Under the pieces are notes generated by a model. It was not told the origin of the DNA. It was given only the letters and a program-made list of their open reading frames with translations, and searched no databases. The translations under genes and the position numbers were made by a program. Positions 23,355 to 30,579 of a DNA stretch of 38,795 bases are shown piece by piece. How positions within the stretch are numbered: position 1 is the stretch's first letter; the number at the start of each line of letters is the position of its first letter. Origin of the DNA: a virus; IMG/VR virus record IMGVR_UViG_3300048797_000130, positions 1 to 38,795 of that record. One strand, written 5' to 3'.

Positions 23355-25711
23355 GCTGCCTCGTCGGGTGTCGATTCAGCCACCATCGATCCGTCCGGGT
23401 TTTTCTTGATGACCGTCGTTTTCTTGCCCGCTATGTGGATATGGATGTCGCCCTTCACTTCCTTGGGCGCGCCTTCGGTTACAGCCGGAGCGGGCATATT
23501 CGCCCTCTGGTGCTCCGCGGTCTGTAGCGATAGCCCATGCTTATGGGTTTCGAGCTCCAGGGCTCGCTGATGGGCGGTGGCGCCTTCTTGTTGCTTCGAC
23601 TGGTCCTGAAGGCTTTGCGCGTGACTGGCCGCTTGGTTCTGGGCCGCAACTGCTTGCTGTTGCTGATACCGAGTCAGAGCCTCCTGATATTGCTGCATCG
23701 CGAGTTGATACTGTTGCTGCGCCTGCTGATAGCCCCGATACTGCTGGATCCACTCGGGACTCGGCACACCTTTGAGGAAGGCCGTTATCTGACGCTCGAT
23801 CCGCTGCTCATGGGCCGAGGCCGGGAGGCCCAACTGCCTCGAATAGGCGGGTCTGGCCGCTTCCGCGCCCTCGTCCTTGGACAGCATCCCCGACTGCATG
23901 AGCCCGGCAAGGTTCTGGATCTTCTGCTCGGGCGAGGTCACGGTCCCCGTACCCGTCTTTACCGTCATCTTCCCGACCAGAGCGAAGTCAACAGCCGTCA
24001 CGTCTTCTTGCTTAAAGATCCCGTCGTCACCGACGTAGTTCACCTGCTGAGCGGTCGTGAACTTACTCATCGCCTGCTCGACCTTGATGCGGTTCCACCG
24101 GCAGTAGGCGTTATTGACCGCGTTGTTCATCCCGCCCAAAGAGACGTTGTTGTTGGACGACGCCAATCTGATCGCAACCCCGGACCGCTCTTTGGCGTTG
24201 TCCTGACCTGTGGCCGCTCTTTCAGAGGCACTGATAGAGTTGATCGCCTCATCACTCAACTCATAGAGCCTGAAGAAGTTGGCCTCAAACGTGACGGGCT
24301 CTCCCCACTTGGGCATATCCTCAGGCCGGACCAGAGGAATGAGATCCCCGGTCGCTCTCGCGTCTTCGCGTTGCTGGCCACTGACTGGACTCGTCGACGA
24401 ACTGTAGCCCTCGATGTGGAGGTTCTTGTCGATTACTTCAGCGGCGCTAAGCGCCAGATGCGCGTTACTCTCGACCGCGCCGGCGAAGAGCTCGATATAA
24501 GCCCGGCCTCTCGGGTTCTGCTCGTCCGGGTCGCCTCTGGGCGTGATCTGAACGACGGGGATCTCCATGCACCGCGTTTCCTTGGTGCTCGTACCCTGCT
24601 CGCCGGTCGGCTGGCCTTGGTCGCTCGTACCGTCAGATGGCACCTCGACCTCGGCTGACAAGAATTGCTTGTCAAGGATCCGGCCCTGAAAAGCGCCCGT
24701 TACTACTACATCGGCGCCCTTTTTATAGTCCGGGCAGGCTTTGACGAACGGGTGGTAGTAGAACATGATCCGCTCGTCTGAACTACCTTGCTTTGCCTTG
24801 TCACGGCCATCGGTCAGCTTCCAGCGGGCTCGGAGGTAGAAGGGGAGGAGCGCGGGATAGCGGGGAGGGGTCCAGTCGGTCAGCTTGGTCAACTCGCCGT
24901 CAGCCATATCGGCCACATCGGGCCATCTGCGTTTCGCTTCCGAGAGCGTGCAGTAGCCCAGGATTATCACCTTCTCGGCCTCAGCTACCGACTTTGATTC
25001 CGGGAAGATGCGGATGTGCTCGTTTTGCCACTTCTGAGCCATGAGCTTGGGCTGCCACTGCGGGGCAGCTTTGGTCGCGTCCTCTGTAAATTGGCTCTGG
25101 GCCGTGGGTTGGCCGTCTGGCCCTACACTCGTCACGTACCGCATAATCGGAGAAACAGTCGGGCTTCCGTCTGCTCCGACCATTGGCTGCATCGGGGACT
25201 GAGCCTTGGGGTGTGCCGGGATCTGGAGCGGGATATACCCACCGCCCGTTGGATCCGTCCAGCACTCGAGGAAGCTCGACGCACAGGTCAGACTCCGGGC
25301 TACCCGGTCGTTCCAGAGTACGATGTCGTTCGTGCCCTGCTCGGATGCGTTCTGCGTCAGGAAGCGCGTGATGTACTCGGCCGCTGCTGATGCTCTTTCG
25401 CCATCATCACCCGGCTCAGCTTCGATCTGCGGGAAGTCCACAAGCAAGGCTTCGGTCGTCTTGTTGATTACGTCCCACGCTTTGTTGGGAACCGCTTGGA
25501 TCGTGACACCTGAAGAGCCGTAGGGAAGGGACTGCTCGTAACGGTCGATACCCGGCTTTTTCGTGAGTGTTGACCACGGATAACCGAGTTTTACATACGT
25601 CCAGTGCGTGTCTTGCGCGAGTTGGTTTAAGGCGGGAACTTCAGTTCGCAAGATCATCGCATGCACGGAGTCGAAGACGGCCTTGTCGTCGTCCTCGAGC
25701 CACGGCCCCAT
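23351..25711 (-). CDS. Portal protein
   Basis: A 786-residue protein from ATG 25711, the size of P22/podovirus portals. It starts MGPWLEDDDKAVFDSVHAMI. The body includes SGVTIQAVPNKAWDVINKTT, a membrane-like clip region around AGAVESNAHLALSAAEV, and SNNNVSLGGMNNAVNNAY, followed by a Gln-rich C-terminal helix (about residues 660-735, YQQAQQQYQLAMQQYQEALT). It is downstream of terminase and upstream of scaffold and capsid, as portals usually are. The frame stays open for another 68 codons upstream with no ATG, GTG, TTG or CTG; see the mini-ORF entry and finding for a possible ATA start at 25915. Confidence 0.75.
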   Translation of the reverse strand: MGPWLEDDDKAVFDSVHAMILRTEVPALNQLAQDTHWTYVKLGYPWSTLTKKPGIDRYEQSLPYGSSGVTIQAVPNKAWDVINKTTEALLVDFPQIEAEPGDDGERASAAAEYITRFLTQNASEQGTNDIVLWNDRVARSLTCASSFLECWTDPTGGGYIPLQIPAHPKAQSPMQPMVGADGSPTVSPIMRYVTSVGPDGQPTAQSQFTEDATKAAPQWQPKLMAQKWQNEHIRIFPESKSVAEAEKVIILGYCTLSEAKRRWPDVADMADGELTKLTDWTPPRYPALLPFYLRARWKLTDGRDKAKQGSSDERIMFYYHPFVKACPDYKKGADVVVTGAFQGRILDKQFLSAEVEVPSDGTSDQGQPTGEQGTSTKETRCMEIPVVQITPRGDPDEQNPRGRAYIELFAGAVESNAHLALSAAEVIDKNLHIEGYSSSTSPVSGQQREDARATGDLIPLVRPEDMPKWGEPVTFEANFFRLYELSDEAINSISASERAATGQDNAKERSGVAIRLASSNNNVSLGGMNNAVNNAYCRWNRIKVEQAMSKFTTAQQVNYVGDDGIFKQEDVTAVDFALVGKMTVKTGTGTVTSPEQKIQNLAGLMQSGMLSKDEGAEAARPAYSRQLGLPASAHEQRIERQITAFLKGVPSPEWIQQYRGYQQAQQQYQLAMQQYQEALTRYQQQQAVAAQNQAASHAQSLQDQSKQQEGATAHQRALELETHKHGLSLQTAEHQRANMPAPAVTEGAPKEVKGDIHIHIAGKKTTVIKKNPDGSMVAESTPDEAA

Positions 25712-25911
25712 TCCAGCGAACTGATCCGGCTGACCTGTGGGCTGAGTTCCGTTGGTGTAAGCTGACGCAACTTGAGTTTGGAGCGTGCCGGAGGGTGGCC
25801 CGATGGTCTCTCCACGGTCCCCGCTTGTGGACTTGAGCTTGGGGTCGATCGGGAGCGAGGCTAGGGCCTGGCCTTGACCGGTAAGAAGTTGTGTACCGTC
25901 GAGTTTTGTTG

Positions 25912-25944
25912 CTATTTAGCCTGTCGAGACCGGGCCGGTTTCAT
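25912..25944 (-). CDS. 10-codon bridging mini-ORF upstream of the portal gene
   Basis: ATG (25944-25942) overlaps the stop of the 72-residue gene as ATGA, and the encoded MKPARSRQAK ends at TAG (25914-25912). That TAG overlaps by two bases with ATA (25915-25913), the first codon of the open frame leading into the portal gene, giving ATAG. The frame upstream of the portal ATG contains no other usual start. The geometry suggests that ribosomes are passed from one gene to the next. Confidence 0.35.
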   Translation of the reverse strand: MKPARSRQAK

Positions 25945-26159
25945 GTTTCCAACTCGTGCCACTCAGCAATCCACTGAAGGTTTTCTGCTGGGTGCATCTC
26001 GTAATAGCCTACGGCAAGCGGATGATAGTTTCGTGTGAGGAGATCGGTAACGTCATCCGAGTAAGTCGAGTAGGCGTAGATGCGCTCGTTCTTACCCGGA
26101 TTAGTTATACGCTTGCCGCTCAGTGGGCCACCAAAGCAGATCACAGTTGCGTGCGTCAC
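25941..26159 (-). CDS. 72-aa protein of unknown function
   Basis: A 72-residue protein from a GTG start in a GTGA overlap. It begins MTHATVICFGGPLSGKRITN and ends EMHPAENLQWIAEWHELET. GGPLSGK resembles a phosphate-binding turn but is too short to be called a P-loop. It sits in the packaging module between terminase and portal. The family is unknown. Confidence 0.5.
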   Translation of the reverse strand: MTHATVICFGGPLSGKRITNPGKNERIYAYSTYSDDVTDLLTRNYHPLAVGYYEMHPAENLQWIAEWHELET

Positions 26160-26512
26160 GCCGGCACTCCATCACTTTGAACGCCGTTCTCGATCGCACG
26201 CCGGATTTCCTCAGGAGATACCCCATCGGCTCGGTCTTGCCGCAACTGCCGGAGCATGAGCCCGCGTTTACGCAGGTCTCCCCCAGCCGTCTCTGCAATC
26301 AAGACCCTCAACTCGTCAAAGGGTTCGCTCTTTATCGGCGTGTACTGGACTTCGGGTGGCGGGGCAACAGCGCCTTGGAGTCTCAGGGCGTGATACATGT
26401 TGAGCAGCTTGTCGTACCGCTCGGTCTCATGTTCGCGCACGATCTCATGCAACTTGTTGTAGTTGTGCATGAGAAGGTCATAAGTGCCGCGCGACACCCA
26501 AGGAAGTCTCAT
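26156..26512 (-). CDS. 118-aa helical protein
   Basis: A 118-residue helical, charged protein: MRLPWVSRGTYDLLMHNYNK, then HETERYDKLLNMYHALRLQG, and a C-terminal PEEIRRAIENGVQSDGVPA. It overlaps its neighbours by four bases on each side. It resembles small packaging-module accessory proteins in place only. No motif is recognised. Confidence 0.5.
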   Translation of the reverse strand: MRLPWVSRGTYDLLMHNYNKLHEIVREHETERYDKLLNMYHALRLQGAVAPPPEVQYTPIKSEPFDELRVLIAETAGGDLRKRGLMLRQLRQDRADGVSPEEIRRAIENGVQSDGVPA

Positions 26513-26724
26513 CTGACCGCACGCCTATCGCGGAACAGGACGCCACTTTCAGTTGGTGTGAACGGCGGGTGAAACTCTAGGAGCGCATCGCGGAAGGCGG
26601 CGTCAGAATGTTCCCGATTCCACGCAGCAGTAGTCTCAGCGGTCCATTTTCGCCCGAGGTGAATATGAAGGCTAGGAGTCCGCACAGTCCAAAAGCCACG
26701 CTCCCAATCGCGGTCTGAGCTCAT
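26509..26724 (-). CDS. 71-aa protein of unknown function
   Basis: A 71-residue protein, Trp- and Arg-rich: MSSDRDWERGFWTVRTPSLH, then GRKWTAETTAAWNREHSD and a C-terminal FTPTESGVLFRDRRAVR. It starts in an ATGA overlap with the upstream gene and ends in an ATGA with the next gene. Function is unknown; its place in the coupled packaging operon is the main evidence. Confidence 0.5.
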   Translation of the reverse strand: MSSDRDWERGFWTVRTPSLHIHLGRKWTAETTAAWNREHSDAAFRDALLEFHPPFTPTESGVLFRDRRAVR

Positions 26725-27068
26725 GCTGCTGGCTCCGCTGGCGGCTCTCCCGCCTCCCGGTGCTCCGGCCCTTCGACCGGGAGGGCGGCTTGGGCAGCCG
26801 TATCCTCTTGCGGCACGGGAAGCGGGGTAATGTCAGTACCCGGCGGTGGCACCAGCAAGCCATAACCGATGAGCGCGTCCTGTATCATACGCGCAACGAA
26901 AGCCGGGATCTGTTCTAAGTAGAACTCATGGACTTTGGCCGCTTCCTCGACTGCGATCCGATGCACGTCTTCGATGGTCGCGTTATGCCGGAGCACTCGA
27001 CCGTGGGCGTCCTTCTTCCCGCCCTGCTCCCCGAGCGAGAGTATCTTCCCGTTGCCGTTAGCTGGCAT
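26721..27068 (-). CDS. 115-aa protein in the packaging module
   Basis: I start at the ATG at 27068, preceded by GAGGAG with five bases of spacing; the longer frame to 27176 would overlap the upstream 78-residue gene by 119 bases, whereas this start overlaps it by only 11. The product begins MPANGNGKILSLGEQGGKKD, has a helical centre (IEDVHRIAVEEAAKVHEFYL, IPAFVARMIQDALIGYGLLV) and a Pro-rich acidic tail. Function is unknown. Confidence 0.6.
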   Translation of the reverse strand: MPANGNGKILSLGEQGGKKDAHGRVLRHNATIEDVHRIAVEEAAKVHEFYLEQIPAFVARMIQDALIGYGLLVPPPGTDITPLPVPQEDTAAQAALPVEGPEHREAGEPPAEPAA

Positions 27069-27294
27069 AGACTCCTCTGGGAGGGCTGGTTTTCCGTCTG
27101 CCCCGGCTACGAAACCAGCAAAGCTTACCGGCCTGCGTCGAAAGCGGGGGCGACTTACCGAGCACTGTGTGCTCAATCCGGACCACGCCTAACTCCGCGT
27201 CTGGCAATCTGGCGCCGATGTTCCGGCCGATACTTACGCCTGTCGGACTACGTGGCGCGCCCCCTAGTGGAATTCTGAATCCGTATTGTTTCAT
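27058..27294 (-). CDS. 78-aa protein after terminase
   Basis: A 78-residue basic protein with a start that overlaps the terminase stop as ATGA. It begins MKQYGFRIPLGGAPRSPTGV, has an Arg/Lys-rich C-terminal part and ends RGVYAS. Its tail overlaps the next gene by 11 bases. No motif is recognised; composition is plausible but not strong, so the ATGA overlap carries most of the weight. Confidence 0.45.
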   Translation of the reverse strand: MKQYGFRIPLGGAPRSPTGVSIGRNIGARLPDAELGVVRIEHTVLGKSPPLSTQAGKLCWFRSRGRRKTSPPRGVYAS

Positions 27295-28865
27295 CCTCGC
27301 CTCACCGGCACCCTGTACTTTCCGGCCGTTGGCGACTGCGGCAGACCAATCAGCCGTTGCAGTGCTTCCTCTCCCGTCACGCGCTTCCGCTGCTGCTTCT
27401 TGTCGTAATCGTAGCCCATCGCTTTTCCTTCCTCGTCTTGCCGGACAGGTGCCAGCGACAAGAGCGGACGCGCCATCAGGCCGTACCGCGTCTCGTCGTA
27501 ATAGTCATCTCCTCCCCGACCTGCTGCATCGGCATCGACCTTCAAAGCGTCTTCAGGGTTCGCAGGATCAAGCGACATCCTCTTCATCTGCGCGAGGCAG
27601 GCTTTGTTGCCGGGCGTGTCCATCCAGAGGAACCGCGGGCGAACGTCTGGACGGGCGATATACGTGTATTGCCGGATGTTGTTGAGCCCGGCTACCCGTG
27701 CATCGGCCGCCGGTATCAAGCGCCAGCCAAGGTTAAGCAACTGCTCTGCAACGGTCGGACCGGTGAACTCGCCCTTGATCTTCCCCTTGCTCGAGACACG
27801 GGTACGCCACGCGTCGGGCGAACCATGAATGACCAGCTTATGAGGATCGATGCCGGCCTGCCGTACTTTGGCATCGATCTGCTCCGGCAGGTCCAGCCGA
27901 CCGATAAGCGACTCCCGTTTATAGACTTGCCCGTCCTCATCGATCGTGTAGTGACCTACTGTCCACGGGTGGTGATAACCCCAGTCGAACGCGAGCCACG
28001 CGTGCCAATGAGCCGGAGGCGAGAACGCTTCAACCATGTGCGTTGCTTCAGATAACCCCGGGAGCGCGAGACCGACACCGGTTTCAAGGAGCTCGGCGTA
28101 GACTTCCTGTTTCAGCTTAGGTGAGTCCGGCGGGTACTCGTCGATCAGTTCCTGAATCGCTTTGGGCGAGAGCGTGGGGTTGTCGAACGCCGTGCCGGTG
28201 AACTCGACCCATTCTGCTGAGCGGGTGCCGGCCTCGATCTCTTTACAGAGGATGTTGAAGTAGCTGGGGACCTGGGGTGCCCCGGTGTCGTCGTAGCCCC
28301 CGTCCGGCCCGGCATTGGTCGTGCTCATGATGATCAACCAGCCGTTATTATCGGTCAACGCCAACAGTATGACGTCTTGAAGCGCTCCACGAAGGTCGAG
28401 CCACGCCGCCTCATCGATGATCACACCGAACAGCCGCTTACCAATCCCGCGGATTGAATCGATTGCCTCTCGATCGCCCGACCGGAGCATGAGCGCACCA
28501 ACACCCGGGATCTCGACATCGTGGCGCTGCGCGTTCAGGTTGATCCAGTCCGTCAAGTGCCCCATCCGTGGCACGATCTCCTCGCGCCAGAGTACCGTCG
28601 TCAGATTCGGGTAGTTCTGGGCAATCCAGACAACGTCCCCACCCTGCAGCACGCCACGCATCGCGGGTTCGCCATCTTCCCATCCGGGCCCATGCCCGAG
28701 CAGGGCCGCAATGAACGCGAATCGCGTCTTCATCCCGCGCCGGCCGACCCGAAAGAGCTTCCGCGAGGCGGGTGAGTCGAGCCATTCGACCTGCTTCCCC
28801 ATCGGCTCAGGCAGGATTAGCTCACCGTCTGCCACCCTCATTTCTCGCTCGACCTGGGCACTCAT
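27291..28865 (-). CDS. terL: Terminase large subunit
   Basis: A 524-residue packaging ATPase/nuclease. Walker A is GRRGMKT (residues 41-47), Walker B is GVIIDEAAW (about 147-155, with D151 and E152), and the coupling motif STTN lies at 181-184. The C-terminal nuclease shows FDWG (D294), HGSPDAW (about 347-353) and GGDDYYDE (about 451-458), whose acidic residues would bind metal. It docks on the portal, cuts concatemers and drives DNA into the prohead. Start ATG overlaps the upstream stop by ATGA. Length is typical. This is the most certain identification in the window. Confidence 0.93.
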   Translation of the reverse strand: MSAQVEREMRVADGELILPEPMGKQVEWLDSPASRKLFRVGRRGMKTRFAFIAALLGHGPGWEDGEPAMRGVLQGGDVVWIAQNYPNLTTVLWREEIVPRMGHLTDWINLNAQRHDVEIPGVGALMLRSGDREAIDSIRGIGKRLFGVIIDEAAWLDLRGALQDVILLALTDNNGWLIIMSTTNAGPDGGYDDTGAPQVPSYFNILCKEIEAGTRSAEWVEFTGTAFDNPTLSPKAIQELIDEYPPDSPKLKQEVYAELLETGVGLALPGLSEATHMVEAFSPPAHWHAWLAFDWGYHHPWTVGHYTIDEDGQVYKRESLIGRLDLPEQIDAKVRQAGIDPHKLVIHGSPDAWRTRVSSKGKIKGEFTGPTVAEQLLNLGWRLIPAADARVAGLNNIRQYTYIARPDVRPRFLWMDTPGNKACLAQMKRMSLDPANPEDALKVDADAAGRGGDDYYDETRYGLMARPLLSLAPVRQDEEGKAMGYDYDKKQQRKRVTGEEALQRLIGLPQSPTAGKYRVPVRRG

Positions 28866-29086
28866 CGAGCCTTCCGTCGATACTTTGCCGTGTTTTTCGC
28901 CACTTTCTTAGGCTTAACCCGCTCCTTTGAGGGTTTGGCTTTCGTGAGCGATGCCTCAACAGGCACAAATGGCGGCTCCGCGTCCTTCGTAGTGGCTTCT
29001 AGGCGGTCATTCTCGAGCATGAGACCGCCGATTATTGCCTTAGCCGTCTCTAGGCGCGATCGGGGAACCCACGGCCAACGGATCAA
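28862..29086 (-). CDS. 74-aa Lys-rich protein between terminase subunits
   Basis: A 74-residue protein from a TTG start (29086-29084). It begins MIRWPWVPRSRLETAKAIIG, is helical to about residue 35, and then has a Lys-rich tail (EASLTKAKPSKERVKPKKVA). The TTG overlaps the stop of a 13-codon mini-ORF (TTGA), which in turn overlaps the small terminase stop. A role near packaging is likely from position only. Confidence 0.5.
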   Translation of the reverse strand: MIRWPWVPRSRLETAKAIIGGLMLENDRLEATTKDAEPPFVPVEASLTKAKPSKERVKPKKVAKNTAKYRRKAR

Positions 29087-29124
29087 AGTCTTAACCCCGT
29101 GAAAAGTCGATCTAACTTGCTCAC
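29083..29124 (-). CDS. 13-codon bridging mini-ORF after small terminase
   Basis: GTG (29124-29122) overlaps the small terminase stop as GTGA and encodes MSKLDRLFTGLRL. Its TGA (29085-29083) overlaps the TTG start of the next gene as TTGA. It fills the gap between two genes exactly, so that every ribosome transfer happens at an overlapping stop/start. Confidence 0.35.
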   Translation of the reverse strand: MSKLDRLFTGLRL

Positions 29125-29462
29125 GATGCGGTCACCCGTCTTCCTTCACGCTCGATTCTGACTCGTACCTCGACGGGGCCGACGATCGTGTGCTTCTCAG
29201 CCGGCTTGTCGTCGTCGTAGTCAGCCAAGAGCTTCCACGCGGCTGCCCAGTTCCGGCTCGTTGCATCTCGAGCAGCAGTCTCAAAGGCGGTACGAGCCAA
29301 AGGATCACCTCTCAGCTGTGCGAGGAAGTTCTTGAACGCGTTGGGTTTGCGGCCTGAGCGTCCTTTCTTCCCACCTGTATTGCCAGGGTGAGCGCCGAGA
29401 GGTAGCCTATTCCCATTGCGACCCGAGGGCTTGGCGAATTTAATGGGGGTTTTTCCACTCAT
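29121..29462 (-). CDS. terS: Terminase small subunit candidate
   Basis: A 113-residue protein with a basic N-terminal region GNTGGKKGRSGRKPNAFKNF at about residues 27-46, the GGRP-like element seen in many small terminase and terminase-associated proteins, followed by helices (LARTAFETAARDATSRNWAA) and a beta C-terminus (VEVRVRIEREGRRVT). In known phages this subunit recognises the pac/cos site and recruits the large subunit. It is the first gene after a candidate late promoter and just upstream of TerL. Assignment rests on motif and position. Confidence 0.65.
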   Translation of the reverse strand: MSGKTPIKFAKPSGRNGNRLPLGAHPGNTGGKKGRSGRKPNAFKNFLAQLRGDPLARTAFETAARDATSRNWAAAWKLLADYDDDKPAEKHTIVGPVEVRVRIEREGRRVTAS

Positions 29463-29478
29463 CGCGCCTCACAGCCAA

Positions 29479-29487
29479 TGTGGATAA
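29479..29487 (-). other. Perfect DnaA-box sequence
   Basis: The minus strand reads TTATCCACA, identical to the canonical DnaA box. It is a single copy in the leader between the candidate late promoter and TerS, so significance is uncertain; one or none would be expected by chance in a window this size. Confidence 0.3.
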
Positions 29488-29502
29488 CTCGGGGTCGGTA
29501 GA

Positions 29503-29532
29503 AGTATAAAATGGGATCTTCATGTGAAGCAA
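29503..29532 (-). promoter_or_regulatory. Candidate late promoter with operator-like palindrome
   Basis: In the minus direction: TTGCTT, 18-base spacer, TATACT (29503-29508). A perfect inverted repeat CTTCA-N2-TGAAG (29518-29529) lies in the spacer. The location, 106 bases of gene-free sequence directly before TerS, is where a late promoter is expected. Confidence 0.45.
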
Positions 29533-29568
29533 CAAGCATCGGTGCCTGGTTACAGGTTGTCAGTCTGG

Positions 29569-30003
29569 TCACTTACTGGAACCCTCTGAGATAGAGCGGA
29601 GCTTTTGGATTGCGCGGTTTACCATTGGCGTATAAAGGACGCCAGGGATAGCGTGGGCTTGTGTGAATTGCCAAAATGCCGACGCTTCTTCCGCTGTTAA
29701 TGCTGTCTCTCGGAGGCGCGACAATTCGTCTGCCATGTCACGGCCTGCCTCCTCCAGTCGGATAGCGTACTCTCGCCAATGGGCCAGTTGATTCGCGGTC
29801 GCCGCGTCCTGCTCAAGCGCCGCCAGACCTTCGTGCGCTGGGAATACACCCCCGGCCTGGAAGTCCTTGAGTTCCGGTGCTGCCTTGACTGACTGAGGTG
29901 GTGAGTCTCGCCAGCAGGTGCAGTCTCCCGTTAATTCACGCGAGAGAATGCAATGGCTTTTGTGTCGGTTGACTGACTGAGGGCTATCGGGAGATTTAGT
30001 CAT
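29569..30003 (-). CDS. 144-aa protein of unknown function
   Basis: A 144-residue protein with a Cys-containing N-terminus (about residues 17-31, ILSRELTGDCTCW), repeated PPQSVK/SPQSVN motifs, and a helical region (LAHWREYAIRLEEAGRDMAD) leading to a C-terminal helix. Its ATG follows directly after repeat copy A, whose -10-like TAAAAC lies three bases away. It is the last gene before the late promoter. The family is unknown. Confidence 0.5.
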   Translation of the reverse strand: MTKSPDSPQSVNRHKSHCILSRELTGDCTCWRDSPPQSVKAAPELKDFQAGGVFPAHEGLAALEQDAATANQLAHWREYAIRLEEAGRDMADELSRLRETALTAEEASAFWQFTQAHAIPGVLYTPMVNRAIQKLRSISEGSSK

Positions 30004-30007
30004 GGTG

Positions 30008-30053
30008 TTTTAGGGGTGGACCAAGAAGGGTCAACAGCAAGAACCACTGACGC
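30008..30053. repeat. Dispersed repeat copy A (46 bp)
   Basis: 46 bases identical to copy B at 32004-32049, direct orientation. Read on the minus strand it has TTGACC-N16-TAAAAC immediately before the 144-residue gene. Two related copies of 30-34 bases in the opposite orientation lie at 30838 and 33149. Confidence 0.9.
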
Positions 30054-30077
30054 GCGGCGAGACATCTTCACGCTACT

Positions 30078-30093
30078 GTCCACTATAGATGAC
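30078..30093. promoter_or_regulatory. Imperfect palindrome, candidate operator
   Basis: GTCCACTATAGATGAC has matching outer arms GTC/GAC and a CTATAG centre, with two mismatched pairs. It lies between the oppositely transcribed 144-residue gene and the RHH operon, a likely place for a regulator-binding site. By-eye prediction. Confidence 0.3.
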
Positions 30094-30127
30094 ATGTTAT
30101 CCCCCTAGAACTGCCACTTGACAGGGG

Positions 30128-30136
30128 TGTTATATT
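30128..30136 (+). promoter_or_regulatory. Candidate extended -10 promoter for the RHH operon
   Basis: TGTTATATT is a TGn-extended -10 about 40 bases before the ATG at 30176. A TTGACA hexamer at 30118 is too close to act with it as a -35, so I do not call that element. A second -10-like TATGAT follows at 30146. Confidence 0.4.
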
Positions 30137-30175
30137 TATGGTGTGTATGATGCTCACCATATTCAGGGAGTTGCC

Positions 30176-30421
30176 ATGTCGGTCTATGCCAGATTCGGAG
30201 AGACGGTCAAGGTGTTGCGCTACGCCACGAAAGCGGACGTGCTGAAGATGGACCCGCCCTTCGACGCCGAGGCGAAGAAGTCGCTGGCTAACAAGTCGTG
30301 GGTGGTTATCGAACTTGAGGAGGGGGGCGCGGAACTTATCAGTCATCTGGCCTTCCTTCGGGCGGATGGCGGGCTGAAGGAGATCATGGACGCGGTGCGG
30401 GCCGTGGAGGTGCCAGCATGA
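30176..30421 (+). CDS. 81-aa protein paired with the RHH regulator
   Basis: The start is the ATG at 30176, preceded by CAGGGAG; the ATG at 30143 lacks a ribosome site. The product begins MSVYARFGETVKVLRYATKA and has a Lys-rich centre, then SWVVIELEEGGAELISHLAF and a C-terminal helix. It is mixed beta/alpha and has no recognised motif. The TGA overlaps the start of the RHH gene (ATGA), so the two are translationally coupled. It may be a partner, effector or toxin-like product; no function can be assigned. Confidence 0.6.
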   Translation: MSVYARFGETVKVLRYATKADVLKMDPPFDAEAKKSLANKSWVVIELEEGGAELISHLAFLRADGGLKEIMDAVRAVEVPA

Positions 30422-30579
30422 GCGCCATGACCCGCAGGAATATCTTTCTCCCCGAAGAGATGTGGGCGCAGCTCCTATCTGTCGCGGTCGAACTGACGAG
30501 CAGGGAGGGCAAGCCCGTGAGCGTGTCGGATGCCTTGCGCCGGATACTGGAACGCTCCCTGAAACGCCGGGGATCATGA
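30418..30579 (+). CDS. Ribbon-helix-helix (CopG/Arc-like) regulator, 53 aa
   Basis: A 53-residue ORF starting in an ATGA overlap. MSAMTRRNIFLPEEMWAQLL is a typical RHH N-terminal ribbon (RRNIFLPEEMW) followed by helix A; the second helix is VSVSDALRRILERSLKRRG. Such small dimers bind operators via the beta ribbon and are found as repressors, antitoxins and Arc/Mnt-like phage regulators. It is the only plus-strand regulator in the window. Its target is not known; the palindrome at 30078-30093 just upstream of its operon is the closest candidate. Confidence 0.75.
   Translation: MSAMTRRNIFLPEEMWAQLLSVAVELTSREGKPVSVSDALRRILERSLKRRGS

Noticed and set aside
23537-24658. A 373-codon plus-strand frame within the portal gene
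   Set aside because: Leu/Arg-rich shadow of the portal frame with no independent evidence.
25900-25950. A programmed -1 frameshift joining the mini-ORF to the portal frame
   Set aside because: The sequence at the junction (GCTAAATAG) has no slippery heptamer or following stem.
26068-26100. A P-loop ATPase call for the 72-residue gene near GGPLSGK
   Set aside because: The motif is too short and lacks a Walker B partner; the protein is too small for a P-loop fold.
30118-30151. TTGACA and TATGAT as a normal promoter
   Set aside because: Spacing is 22 bases, too long; the extended -10 at 30128 is more likely.
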